Shown in pieces: positions 15,805-29,018 of a DNA stretch of 64,000 nt. Position numbers and translations under genes: made by a program. The stretch is from positions 118,464,858-118,528,857 of the forward strand of contig OZ023265.1 of assembly GCA_964006375.1 (NCBI GenBank). Reading direction: 5' to 3'. Every line of letters begins with the position of its first letter. The stretch's first letter is position 1. The stretch is from Tillus elongatus. Lineage: Eukaryota > Arthropoda > Insecta > Coleoptera > Cleridae. The notes under the pieces were generated by a model, which made no database searches, was not told the origin of the DNA, and saw only the letters and a list, made by a program, of their open reading frames with translations.

Positions 15805-16070
15805 TCTTGACGTTGGAAATGCGCTATGCTATCGAATTTTCATAAAAATTTCTAACTCCTGAAAAATCACAAAAATTTAAGTTTCTTAAAAAATTTTTCC
15901 TGTGAAAAATAAAGTTTGTTTAATGAAGTTTTTATACATGGGTTGCCCTCATAAGGGCAGTGCTACATACAAAATTTGTAGTTTCTACATTAATAGAATT
16001 AAGTTTAGGCAATTTAAGAAAATTGTGTATGAAAATGTGCTACCATATCGCACTTGCTCCGCCCGGCCTC
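15805..16070. mobile_element. TA-core element 3' ends, inverted pair
   Basis: A reverse 3' end (AATGCGCTATGCTATCGAAT, about 15818) and a forward 3' end (CTACCATATCGCACTTGCTC, about 16038) enclose 200 bp of AT-rich family-like sequence, the same arrangement as 14170-14487. Confidence 0.5.
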
Positions 16071-16300
16071 TTACTATTGGTTATATATGATTTGCGATTT
16101 TTTGATTTATCGACTAAAGAAATAGAACTTATTAAGTTTATTTTGTCAAATAAAAAAATATAACACTTCTGAATCACAAAATATATACTTCCTTTTAAAA
16201 CTGCTGCCAAAACAACGTAGTGCTCTAATTACTTCAGGAAAAACTGGTAGGATTAATTTTGATAACAAATTTATTCAAGCCATTTAACAAACAAACACGG

Positions 16301-16748
16301 GAGATAAATAGACCACCTACAATAGGCAATTATTACAACAAGTGACCATCCCAGAGCAGGATAGCCGAGTCATCAGGAATATAGAAGGCGCCTTCAAATC
16401 AGCAAGATAGAAGACACATTGGGAACGACGTAATAGAGTGAATCTCACACGTGGAAAACTGTGTCACACGTGGGAAATTATGTCAGCTATATTTAAAGTC
16501 ACCTCGGGAGAACAATAGTGCCACGCCTGGGGGACATGTTATAAATAGACGGCTCGCCTTCAGCGAGGCGTTCATTCTTGTTTATAACTTAAGACTCTGC
16601 ACATCGTGTGCTAACATTCATATATCACACTTATGTTGATATTCGTATTTGTCTTTATTTTTGTAACTTTGTAATTTTATAATAAGTATTAATTGTGTAA
16701 ATCATTGAATAAATTATTTAAAAAATTCAAACGTCTTAACCGTAAAGT
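16301..16748 (+). repeat. 5' LTR
   Basis: It starts GAGATAAATAGACCACC and ends CGTCTTAACCGTAAAGT. It matches the 3' LTR throughout and has a TATA-like TATAAATA at 16540-16547 and an AATAAA near 16708. It keeps two segments (around 16465 and 16510-16527) deleted from the 3' LTR. Confidence 0.9.
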
Positions 16749-16750
16749 TA

Positions 16751-16772
16751 AGTGGCGCAGTCGTGCGTATCG
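16751..16772 (+). other. Primer-binding site
   Basis: TGGCGCAGTCGTGC begins four bases after the LTR. It resembles the serine-tRNA-type site TGGCGCAGTCGG described for the 17.6/297 group. The tRNA identity is inferred from that resemblance only. Confidence 0.6.
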
Positions 16773-16980
16773 GTTAAAAAGTCAAAAGCAGATTGATTTT
16801 TAAGCGTATCGACGCCTAATAACCGAGTCGTGCCAATCAGACCCAAGTAAAAGCAGAATCAATACCCAAGCAACCAAATGAGAACCGAAACCATCATATT
16901 AATGTAAGTTGTTTGCTGCTATGACATTTTTATATTTCCTGCATAATTTTTCATATATATGTGTTATATTGATATAATGT

Positions 16981-18010
16981 ATGTCTGATTCAGAAGACGA
17001 ATCACAAAGTTTGTTAAATATAGAATATAGACTTAGATCAATTAATATCAGTGACAATATTATAATAGAAAACCGTTTAAGTAAAAGTAGTAATAGTAGC
17101 AACATGGCAGACCAATTTAAGGAATTCTTTTTTAAGGCTATTCCTGAATTTGACGGCCAACCAGCTAATGTAGGCAATTTTCTTAAATCATGTGTTCTGG
17201 CCATGAACCAATTTTATACGACTAACGAAACTCTTTACATGAATCATTTGTTATTAAATTATATACAAACTAATTTAACCGGCCAAGCACGGCTTACTAT
17301 AAATACCAAGATAATCAACTCGTGGCTAGACTTGAGAAATGCAATTCTGCAAAATTTTAAGGATCAGCGAGACGATACCGGTCTACTGACTGAAATGCTG
17401 ACATTGAAACAGAGAAACGCAGAGGATGCGTTGGCGTTTTCTAACAGATGTAGGCATATATGACAACTGCTTATATCTAACCTAATTGCAAACGAGAATA
17501 ACGAGGCAGTACGGGCAATTAAAATGACGATTTATCAAAACCAAACGCGAAAAGCATTCCTCGGGGGATTAAAGAACCCGATGGGGATGGTGCTTAGGTC
17601 AGGAGTTCCGAAAGTATAGAACATGCTTTAAAATTAGTATCTTTGGAAGATAATTTTGATTACCGGGATAAAACAATACGTAAATCAAATTTTAATAACA
17701 ATAGACAAGACGGACAAAACCGACCACCTTTTCAGAGACAAAATAACCGACCTTTTAGTAATGTCCAATTTCAAACACCATTTCAACCCAATCACAGACC
17801 ATTTAAACAACAAAGTAATACCCAAATTAGTCAGCAACATTTCCAGCTTAGACAAAATCCACAATTTACGCTAGACAAATTTTTCAACAAAATTTATCTA
17901 ATCAATTAAGGAGACCCAACTGTAATAATCAATCAAATCAAGTGCAACGACCAAATTTAAATCCAAAAATTAACAGACAATATCCCGAACCCATGGAATT
18001 GGAAAGTTAG
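16981..18010 (+). pseudogene. gag relic of the LTR element
   Basis: The first frame (16981-17463) has a Ser/Asp-rich start, then a gypsy-type capsid-like region with IPEFDGQPANVGNFLKSC and a Leu-rich stretch, ending at a stop. Frames then shift. 17643-17909 is a Gln/Asn/Arg/Pro-rich basic tail of the sort found at the end of errantiviral Gag, which lacks a zinc knuckle in many members; none is visible here either. It would form the particle core. Broken by at least two frameshifts. Confidence 0.75.
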
Positions 18011-18149
18011 ATTTCAGGACTGTCACAACAATCACAAAGCCACACGTCTCACCTACATAACACATAAATTTTTCATAACAATATAAACGAATTGGAATTT
18101 GAAACCAATAATGTAAATTACGAAACAAATAATATTAATTATGAAATAA

Positions 18150-20655
18150 ATAATGAAAATTGCCTATCAGAATCGTACGATATACAACATCAAAATTTTT
18201 CCACAGCCAGTACGTCACAGCACGAACCGTAATAGATGTAAATAATATTAATGCCTTAAGCCGTTTACCTTATGTGGAACTCAAAGAAATCCGGGGTAAA
18301 CTTTTATTAGATTCGGGCTCTACAAAAAATATTTTGAACCCCATAATAGCCTAGTATAATTTTTCAGACAGCGTATACGACAATCCATTCATCGTAAGGA
18401 CCACACATGGCATGTCAAAACATTTAAAACGTGCGAACATTAAATTAAATTCAGTATCAGATAAGACACAAGAATTTTGTCTTTTTAGATTTAATGATGA
18501 GTACAACGGACTTCTCGGAATAGAATTCCTCACATTTAAAGAAGCCAGAATAGATTTTAGAAAACAAAAATTGTATATAGGGAACAAATGCATTGACACC
18601 AAATTCCCCCAAGAAAATAGCTATAATCAATCGGAACCTATAGAAACTAAAGCAGATGGTTCGCTATTACCCGAAAGTTCAATAAATATAAATAATATGG
18701 TTACACAGGAATATTTTGTACTAAATAGAGAACTTGGCCTAATTAGTAGTATATTAAATGAACCCGAACAAAGTTACTTAACTACATATGGTAATCACAA
18801 CAGTAGATTGCGAACGCAGTACGCTTTACCAACGCGAGACAATGATAAACATATATGGTATAACCCAGTCACTAAGCAAAAGACCATTCCACATGCAGTA
18901 CGGATGAATAATATTTATATTAATAGTACGAGGAGCAACCAAAAAGCATTTATAAATGAGAATACGGTAATCGAACAGATAAATACCGATTATTTGGACG
19001 ATGAAGAAAAGCAAGTATTATTAAATTTATTATCGAAATATCAATACATATTTTTAAACAAAGACGAACCGTTGACTCACACTAATGTAATAAAACACAG
19101 AATAAGAACAACTGATGACATACCCGTACATTCAAAATTATATAGATACCCTAACGTACATAAACTCGAAGTAGACCGACAGATAAATGCCATGTTGAAA
19201 CAAAAGATTATTAAGGAAACCCATAGTTCGTATAGCTCACCAATTTGGGTTATATCTAAGAAAATGGATATGCCAAATAAACAAAAATGGAGAATTGTGG
19301 GAGATTCCCGGAAACTAAATCAGAAAACAATACCTGACAGACACCCAGTTCCCAAAATAGACGAAATATTGGACAAAATTGGAAGAGCACAATACTTTTC
19401 GACGATTTATTTATAATATCAGGATATCACCAAATCGATATGGACCCCAGGGACATAGAGAAAACAGCGTTTCCAACGGATACAGGGCCCTGGAAGTACA
19501 CCAGAATGCCGTTTGGGTTATCAGGGGCTCCAGCAACCTTTTCCAGGCTAATGCAGAGTGTATTACAAGGCCTAATTAGGAATGCCTTGTATATATGGAT
19601 GACGTCATAGTCTTCTCCACGTCATTACAAGAGCATATAGAAAAGTTAAGATTGGTATTCGAACGTTTCAGACAAATCAATTTAAAGATACAACTGTATA
19701 AAAGCGATTTAAAAAAAAGGAGGCCGAGTTTCTGGGACATGTAGTAATCCCAGATGTAATTCCACTGAATTCAAGGACACTAGATGCAATAAGGAAATTC
19801 CCAATACCAAAAACAACCAAGAAATGTAAATCATTTTTAGTACTAGTGGGATACTACCGAAATTTCGTAGAAAACTTCACACAAGCCATAAAACCATTAA
19901 CAAAGTGCTTAAACAAAAACTCTAAGATAGACGTTAACAACGAGGAATGCGTTGCTGCCTTTAACTCATGTAAATACATCTTAATTAATTCACTTGTGCT
20001 AATACCACCAGATTTTTCTAAAGATTTTATATTAACAATCGACGCTTCAAATGTAGCGATAGCTGGAATATTGAGCCAGGGTGAACCAAATTAGTACCAC
20101 CGGATAGCTTACGCCAGTCGTACTTTGAACGAAATGGAATCGAGGTACAGCACTTTAGAAAAAGAGTTATTAGCCATCGTATGGGCAACAAATTATTTCA
20201 GACCATATTTATACGGACTAAAAATCACCATTTATATAGACCATAAACTATTAAAGTGGTTATTTTCATTAAAACAACCAAATTTAAAATTACTCCGTTG
20301 AAGACTAAAATTAGAGGAATACGAATTTAAGATCGAGTATAAAAAAGAAAAATTAAATTGCGCAGCAGATGCACTTTCCGGGGTAGAAATAAATCCACTA
20401 GATATAGATAACCAATCAATGGTCAACAATATAGACGACGAAGAAGGAATAATAAGTATCGACGATGACAAAACGGCAAATTCAAATGCCGACTCATACT
20501 CAGCACCTGGTATACCTATACTCGAAGAAGAAATAATGAACAGTAAAATCAATCAGATATTTTTCAAACATACAGACACACCGGAAATATTCTCAGTCAG
20601 AAAAGATAAACGAAATTTTATTTACGCTAGCATTAATTTAAATGAACCCAGTTAA
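18150..20655 (+). pseudogene. pol relic: protease, reverse transcriptase, RNase H
   Basis: An aspartic-protease motif LLLDSGST lies at about 18300. RT fingers lie in the 18412-19416 frame (KWRIVGDSRKLNQ, about 19288). After a frameshift near 19410 the palm continues to the catalytic YMDD (19592-19603). RNase H follows with LTIDASN (about 20035) and a second conserved segment around 20155-20240 (TLEKELLAIVWA). A tether or linker with acidic runs follows. At least four stops or frameshifts occur (about 18352, 19415, 19580, 20092, 20300), so no active polyprotein can be made from this copy. Confidence 0.9.
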
Positions 20656-20760
20656 ATAGAAAAATTTATAAAAGAATACTGTTTACCCCACAGGAAATAT
20701 TATTGTGTTTTTATAAACGAACGAGAATACGAACTAATTAGTTCGTCAATCAATCAAATT

Positions 20761-21651
<891 letters not shown>

Positions 21652-22370
21652 TAACGATAATAAACGCATTCACTAAATTTGTCCAAGAGTTTCCTATCAA
21701 AAGGAAAAATGCAACCGAGATTGCGAAGAATTTAATTAAGTATTTCTCACAATATGGAGCGTGTAACACCCTAATTGCGGATCCAGACACGGAGTTCTCA
21801 AATGTAGTAGTATAATAGCTACTTGCGGCTTATCAAATAGAGTTACATACAACCATACCTCAAAACCCTATGTCAAACGGACGCATCAAAAGATTTCACA
21901 GCACGATAATCGAACACTATCGTTTGTTCAAAGCTAAGTTTAAAAACATGAAACCAGTGGACTTAATACCATACTGTATCTTTGCTTATAACTCGACAAT
22001 ACATTCACAGACACTAAAACCGCCATTCGATTTAATATTTGGCTATATACCGGAAATGTACAACTACGACCCGGAAGTAATAATTACCAAAGAATACAAC
22101 TTTCAGCATAAAGAATTAATGCTAATTATTTATGAAATAGTAAGAAGCCGAATCGAAAATTCAAAATTAAAGACATTACAACGGACTAACAAAAATACTT
22201 ACCAACCGCTTAAAGAGGGCGACATTGTATATAAACAGATTTCTCCCGGATTCCATCAAAAACACAAATATCCATTTTCAGGACCATATTCACTAGTTTC
22301 ACTATTAGAACATAACAAAGCTATTTTAACAAACCATAAAAACTATAGCCCATTTACGAAATTTACGCCT
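21652..22370 (+). pseudogene. Integrase relic of the LTR element
   Basis: The catalytic-core frame resumes at about 21645 with a FLTIINAFTKFVQ segment and reaches ADPDTEF (about 21778), followed by a stop near 21815. The frame 21870-22661 supplies the NGRIKRFHSTIIEH helix with the conserved third acidic position, then PFDLIFG and a C-terminal GDIVY/FSGPY module (about 22217-22290). The N-terminal zinc-binding part was lost or lies in the segment removed around the TA-core insertion. Confidence 0.85.
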
Positions 22371-24063
22371 TTTAGGTTCCTTGCAGCAGGAATAAGTGGC
22401 CAGATACAAGACTTGACAGACAATCCAGGCATGCTACACAGGAAAATCGGGACAGCCTACTCAGAAAATAACAGATGGAACTTACTGCACGTACATGACT
22501 TGACACAATTACATAAGGTCTACGACCAGATAAAGCAATACTACGCAAACACTATTAAAATGATGACAACATACCATCACTCAGAATATCATAATTTTAT
22601 ACTAAGTCATAATTTTACTATAAGTAGCATAGATAATTTTACAGGATTTTTCCAAATATGAATATCGATAATAACAGAAAGAAACGTGGTATGATAAATG
22701 GATTAGGTTCAATTTTGAAATCAATCACAGGTAATCTTGAGTCACAAGACGGAAAACGTATATGTCAGGCGCTAGATGTTTTGACGGCAGATCAAAATAA
22801 GGTTAACGAACTCATTCAATCGCAAACTTCGCTGATGCTAGAGGCGATAGCGGAATTCAATCAAACAATAGCCAAATTGAATCATAATGAAGACACAATA
22901 TATAAAAGAATAAACGAATTAGAAATTACAATTGCTGGCCTTAGAGCGAAAAACTGACACACTACCACAGCATAAAAAATTTAGAATTACTCACCCAATT
23001 AAGTCATTTGCTAAACAATATTCCGGAACTAGTTTTAACAACAGAAAATGCAATCACCTTTTTAAAATTAGGAATATTTCATACATCTATATTGAACCCA
23101 AAATATCTAATAAATGAACTCAATTAAATACAAAATTACGTAACTAATTGAAGATTAATAACAACCACTGATCTTAATCTATGTGAAAAAATCTTTAAAA
23201 TAAGAACAGTTCAAATTAATTTCAAAATTATATTTCAAATAGAAATACATCTAGTAGATGAATCATATTATACTTATTATCAATTATACACTTTACCAGT
23301 TCCCGAAAATTCACACACATTTGCCATGATAATTCCTAGAACCAAATACCTTATCCTAAGTAGCAAACAATATACATATCGCAATGAATCATGCCAAAAT
23401 TTAAAGAACTAATTGTATTTCTGCGAAGACAATAATCCAACTGCCATGAACGATCAAAATCCATGTGAAATTAAATCAATCAAATTTCAAAATCCCATAA
23501 ATAACTGTAAGCAAGAAGTAGTCAAAACTAATAAACCAACCGTTTCAAGATATGGAACTAGTCAGTACATTGTTATAGCACCAGACGAAACAAACGCCGG
23601 AGTAACTTGCAAGGAACAAGAGTGGACCAATATAATCAAGGGCACCAAACTAATTACCCTTCAACCAAATTGCCAATTAAAGATCGGAAACAAAATTTAC
23701 AAGACCAGCTCAACAACGTCGGAAACTCAACAACTGTTCAGTCTACCCAAATTAGAATCCCCGAATCAAGAAGATCCAAAATTCCAGAAAAGGTACCCGA
23801 ATTAACATTAGAAAACGTACAGCTACACAACATCGATCAAATACAGAATCAACTTCAAATGATCAAGAGAAATATACCAGGGCCGATCAATATACCTATA
23901 CATCACCTGAGTATATGGACTATATTATTATATGTAGCTGTCATAATTGCCATCATAACAACAGTAACGAGAATGGGGTTGAAGAAGTGGAAGAAAACCA
24001 AGGAGGAAAATCCCGCAAACATTGAAACCGGATTTCCCTTGAAAATCCGGAACGAACCGTAGC
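22371..24063 (+). pseudogene. env relic of the LTR element
   Basis: The start overlaps the end of pol in one frame. A basic furin-type site RKKRG lies at 22676-22690, directly followed by a Gly/Ile-rich segment in the position of the fusion peptide, as in errantiviral Env. A coiled-coil-like stretch follows (about 22760-22955). Frames break at about 22955, 23117 and 23410. Near the end a hydrophobic membrane anchor (about 23905-23970) precedes a Lys-rich cytoplasmic tail. The role in relatives is envelope and membrane fusion. This copy is broken in several places. Confidence 0.8.
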
Positions 24064-24073
24064 ATCGTTCTTC

Positions 24074-24084
24074 AAAGGAAGGAG
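24074..24084 (+). other. Polypurine tract
   Basis: AAAGGAAGGAG immediately upstream of the 3' LTR start; expected plus-strand primer. Confidence 0.75.
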
Positions 24085-24493
24085 GAGATAAATAGACCAC
24101 CTACAATATGCCATTATTACAACAAGTAACCTTCCCAGAGCAGGATAGCCCAGTCATCAGGAATATAGAAGGCACCTTCAAATCAGCAAGATAGAAGACA
24201 CCTTGGGAACGACGTAATAGAGTGAATCTAACACGTGGAAAACTGTATCAGCCAAACTAAAAGTCACCTCGGGACTGGGGGACATGTTATAAATAGATGG
24301 CTCGCCTTTAGCGATGCGTTCATTCTTGCTTCTAACTTAAGAATCTGCACATCGTGTGCTAACATTCATATATCCCACTTATGTTAATATTCGTATTTGT
24401 CTTTATTTTTATATTGTAATTTTATATTAAGTATTAATTGTGTAAATCATTAAATAAATTGTTAAAAAAATTTAAACGTCTTAACCGTAAAGT
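24085..24493 (+). repeat. 3' LTR
   Basis: Same start (GAGATAAATAGACCACC) and end (CTTAACCGTAAAGT) as the 5' LTR, with two internal deletions and scattered substitutions. Confidence 0.9.
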
Positions 24494-24869
24494 CGCGTGT
24501 CAAGTTTGATTAAATTTCGTCCATTATTTTGGTGAAGTAATAGGAAGACGGGGGAACATATTTAAACATACACTCTTTTGGGCGGCAGAAGGTAACTTTG
24601 TATTTTTAAATTAAATGATTTTTTGTTATAAAACTCGAATCCACGTAAAGAACTACGTATGTGTGCAAAAAAAAGATTTGCTCTTTCGGTTACGAAATTA
24701 TGATTTATTGGGTTGAAATACAAAAACAATTTCAATTTATTTATCAAGTCTCTTACCATGGAAGTTGATGTTGAGTATTATTTGTTTCCATGGGAACGTG
24801 TTATTTTTTAAGTCAACTGATAATTTTGATCTTTTGACGATTATTTCCCAGTTTATTGCTAAATTAAAC

Positions 24870-25049
24870 ATGGAAAATAATTTTAACCTGGAAGCTAATA
24901 TGGTGTCAATTTTGAGGGAGTACAGAAAAAAATACAGAAAAAAATACAGAAAAACTGCGCTAGTGTGGGCAGAGCGGTTTCCTAATAATCCGAAATCTCA
25001 CATGGCATTTCAAAGGCTGGAAACCAGGAGTCGTACTATTGGCAGTTAA
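24870..25049 (+). pseudogene. Mariner-like transposase, N-terminal part
   Basis: The frame reads from Met at 24870 through NMVSILREYRKK and ALVWAERFPNNPKSHMAFQR to TRSRTIGS. It matches the insect DUF4817-type helix-turn-helix (ArgxxAxxxxAERFPxxxxPSHxTFxRL) found at the start of some Tc1/mariner-like transposases. An internal tandem RKKY repeat has been expanded. The remainder of the protein is separated by a nested element. Confidence 0.75.
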
Positions 25050-25182
25050 AAATCAAAACCACAAGGTCGGAAGAGAACTAAAACTGATGAAAATAGTGCA
25101 TTTGGCTTTCAAGGTCCGGTAGCTGCTGGTCAGCATGTAAGTACCAGACGGCTTGCTAGAGATGCTGGTATGAGTCAAACGT

Positions 25183-25900
25183 AAAGGTTTACTTTCGGGG
25201 CGTGTGTTTGATTCTTATGAAATTTTGTATATAGACGTGTTTTAGGGTGTACATGACGAAAATCACAATTAAAATGAGAGCAAAAGCCAACTTTTGGAGT
25301 TATTTGGCAATTTTTGTTGGAAAAATGTAGGTTATATTCATTTTTGCAGCAAGTTTTTGGATATATCTGGTTTCACATGATCGATATAAATATACACATA
25401 TAATGCTTTAGTACCTTATTTCACTAAACATAATTACATTTCATGGTTTTCACGTTTCGTTTTTGAACAATTTTTATATAAAATTTTCCTTTTTGCGATA
25501 ATGTCAAACTTCAAAATGTATATGTTGGCTTTATATGTCAAATGTCAATTTCAATTTAGGATCGGTTATACGATGAAAAGAAGGGAAATTTTCAGAGACA
25601 CATAAACAGTTAAGGGGGTGCACTAACTATGTGAAAATGAATATTATGAAATACACCCTTCTTTAGCTTGATATAGAACGAACGACCCCCGAAAATGTCT
25701 AAAATATGACAAAAACATGTCGCAAAAGTGAGTACAACTTACGTTTTTCCTATAAACATTTCCAAATAACTCCAAAAGTTGGCATCTGCCCTCATTTTTA
25801 TTGTGATTTTCGTTATATTCACCCTAAAACACAACCATATACAAAATTTCATAAAAATCTTGTCCTAAAGTATACCTTTACCATTTACATTCTTTTTTTT
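25183..25900. mobile_element. Fold-back element nested in the mariner-like element
   Basis: The left arm (about 25183-25370) and right arm (about 25715-25900) are inverted partners. Landmarks on the left are GAAATTTTGTATATAGACG, GTGTTTTAGGGTG, CCAACTTTTGGAGTTATTTG; the right arm carries their complements. There is no ORF. It interrupts the transposase. Confidence 0.75.
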
Positions 25901-26099
25901 TATTTCTTAAGGTAAATAGCCACAATATGCACTACTGAGCGGCGGAAAATTGCCCTGGATAATAATTATGCCAAATAAGCATCCATGGTCATGTAATGTC
26001 TGGTGTGGTATAATCAGGGATAAAGTTTAAGGGCACTTAAATAGGGAAATGTATACTAAAAAAAGCATTAACTCAATTACTAAACCAAAATGTAAACTA

Positions 26100-26350
26100 A
26101 GACATGTGGTCCTAACAGGATGGAGCTCCACTCCATTATGAAATACAGTCCTGTAATGATTTTAATTGAATATTTGAAAATAGGTGGATTGGTCGAACAG
26201 GTCGGATCAACTGGGCTGCTAGGTCCCCGGATTAGACCACCCCCCCTTGATTATGTATTTTGGGGTTTTGTAAAGAAGATAATGATGGAAATTGCACCTA
26301 CAACTTTAGATATTAAAAGCCGAATCCGCCTTGTCTGCTCATGAGTGACA
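26100..26350 (+). pseudogene. Mariner-like transposase, catalytic-domain relic
   Basis: Across frames one can read a QDGAPLHYE motif (about 26118), RWIGR.G.INW (about 26185) and an RSPD-like segment (about 26222), the usual order of the last two catalytic acidic sites in Tc1/mariner transposases. The frame 26120-26344 covers part; stops break the rest. The first catalytic Asp region was not found. Confidence 0.7.
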
Positions 26351-26763
26351 CTCGAAATGTTGTAATACGTACGGGATTCGTTTAGAAAAAGAGTGAGAAA
26401 GTGTTTGTTGAACAGTTGAAGCTAGATATTTCGAACAATTTCACATGCACGACAGACGATAAATAAGTTGAAATATTTTTTTAATATTTTAACCTAATAA
26501 ATCATAATTCTGTAACCGAAAGAAATAATCAAAAATTGTCTGGCACACATAACTAGTTTTTTACGTTGACTCTAATTTTGAAGTACACCACTCTATTTAA
26601 AATCCACAGGTACTCCTCGCCTATTAAAATAGAGAGTGGGTAAATGTTAAAAATATGTTTAAATATGTCTCCCCAACTTTCTATTACTTCACCAAAATTT
26701 TACAAATTTTTTTAAACTATTTTCGAGATATCCCCTTGCAACTCTTTAATAACTCACCCTGTA

Positions 26764-27145
26764 TGTATAAACGCCAAGACCTCTTCCACGCATAACCTCA
26801 ATCTAAGCTTTTGAGCTTTGAAAGCGACAGTAGAACATTTTAGACGTCATGATGTCAATTCATAAATTTTTAAATAAGTCAAAAAATCTTCAAAAACTAC
26901 TCTACAAAGTATAGGGAATTCTGTTAAAAGCTCCTGAAGAATAACGCCTGGAATTTAAAAATGCAAAAAACACTATATCATTTAACTCGAAATAGGGGAA
27001 GATTATACATACTTTCAGTATTGCCGGAAGTACCGTCATCGAATATTTTCATTGATTCTATTGTATTAGCTTACAGTAACTTTGCAAAACTTAATTGTTG
27101 CTAAGAGGTTCAGTCTTTATAATGGTCGGTCTGAACTAATCACCC

Positions 27146-27208
<63 letters not shown>

Positions 27209-27779
27209 GTGTGTGTGTGTGTGTTTATAGCGGAGGGCTTTAGAAAACGAGTTCCATTAGTCACAGGCTTTTTTTTATATCACCTTTAGAAATAATGGTA
27301 AGACGGTAAGATCTGTTGAACTTACAAATAATGTGGTTAGAGTTGAAAAATCACCCTCCATATTCAGTTTTTTTCACCTAGTATCAACAAAAGAAAGTAA
27401 CATATGTTACAGTCTTTGTTCCTAAAACTATATAACCTATTAGATGGTCCTGAAGTTTACATGACATACGTAGTTTGTTTACCCCATTACTTTTGACTGA
27501 AATGTTGGTTAACCGAGTCCATAACTGTCTAACCTATCCAACATACAATGAGGTATATGTCAACTATAAATAAAGAAATTTGATACCTAATGCGTGTTTG
27601 AGTAAATGCTGAGACTATAAAAAAATATATACTGCCTCACATTAAAAAAGCAATTCAAAGAAGGGGCTGCTGAATTAAACCATGATTTTGACAAAGGTTT
27701 AACAAATAAATTAAATGTATTCAATTTTTTAGCCTCGGCAGCCCAATGCTAAGAAAACGACGGCTTGGTTTTATTCTCA
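26764..27779. other. Spacer with a (GT)n microsatellite
   Basis: A (GT)n tract lies at about 27149-27223, with one C interruption. No gene or known repeat family was recognised in the remainder. Confidence 0.5.
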
Positions 27780-27785
27780 AAAAAG

Positions 27786-28352
<567 letters not shown>

Positions 28353-28370
28353 AAAGCAAGGGTTAGGTAG

Positions 28371-28420
28371 AAGTAGGTATAGATAGCCGGTTCTGGTGCT
28401 ACCACCTTCCACCACCCGGC
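28371..28420 (+). repeat. Left inverted end of the island
   Basis: AGTAGGTATAGAT and GTTCTGGTGC are identical to the reverse complement of the right end (five different bases lie between). A C/A-rich stretch follows opposite the G/T-rich stretch at 37130-37170. Confidence 0.65.
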
Positions 28421-28428
28421 CACTGCGC

Positions 28429-28760
28429 CGGCGCGAAGCATTGGAGTGACGTCACAGTGACGTCATTAGGTATGGTCGGGGCGGAGCCCCGCCCGCCCTC
28501 TTTTGGGCGTAGCCCCGCCCCTTGTGGGCGAAACCTCACCCTTTGTGGGGCGTATCCCCGTCCCCTTTTGGGCGGAAACCCACCCCGCCCACTTGGGCAG
28601 AGCCCCATACACGACCACACCTCGACCACACCCCGACCACACCCAACCACGCCCCAACCACGCCCCGACCACACCCTAACCGGCGCGAAGCGCGGTAGGG
28701 ACGTCATAGTGACATCACTGGACAGAGAGCCAATAGGGGACAAACCTGAGATGACGTGAT
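28429..28760. repeat. GC-rich tandem block with TGACGTCA palindromes
   Basis: Units near 30 bp built on GGCGGAGCCCCGCCC (about 28475-28610) are followed by about 11-bp units on CGACCACACCC (28612-28680). This is strikingly GC-rich in an AT-rich region. A direct repeat flanks the block: CCGGCGCGAAGC with GACGTCA-type sites at 28429-28465 and 28679-28715. TGACGTCA (CRE/ATF-like) occurs at 28447-28454 and 28458-28465. A promoter or origin role is possible but unproven. Confidence 0.6.
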
Positions 28761-28900
28761 CGAAGATGACGTCCAAGATGGCCGACCAGAAGCGAAAAAC
28801 GCGGGAAATTTAAATATTTAAACGACAGATGGCTCCACCTTTCAATGTAAGAGAACCCACCATTGTAATTTTTGTTGGTTTGATGTACGAAAAAATAGCG

Positions 28901-29018
28901 GTTTGCGCATGCGCAAACATAACTTTTTTATTAAGCGGTGTAGAGGTATAGTGTTTGGTGTCATGTTACTCGACTCGGCGAGTAGAATTCAAAAATGAAC
29001 GTTTACGCGTGCGCAAAC
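28901..29018. promoter_or_regulatory. Pair of NRF-1-like palindromes 100 bp apart
   Basis: GTTTGCGCATGCGCAAAC (28901-28918) is a perfect 18-bp palindrome containing the GCGCATGCGC NRF-1-type core. A related GTTTACGCGTGCGCAAAC lies exactly 100 bp later (29001-29018). They lie upstream of the ORF cluster, each followed by TGTTTGGTGTCATGTTA-type sequence, so they sit in a diverged direct repeat. Confidence 0.5.

Larger units (their letters stand above)
24494..26763 (+). mobile_element. Mariner-like element with long inverted repeats, left tip missing
   Basis: The left arm (about 24524-24746) and right arm (about 26460-26703) are inverted partners, sharing ATTTTGGTGAAGTAATAG, ACATATTTAAACAT, TTTCGGTTACGAAATTATG and TATGTGTGC. 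The right tip continues as TAACTCACCCTGTA, a mariner-type terminus. The left arm stops only about 30 bp further out, where the 3' LTR begins, so the matching left tip is absent. Inside are an N-terminal transposase exon-like frame, a nested fold-back, and a catalytic-domain relic. Confidence 0.8.

Noticed and set aside
28399..28776. Gly/Arg/Pro-rich ORFs on both strands
   Set aside because: They arise from the GC-rich tandem block and lack any motif.
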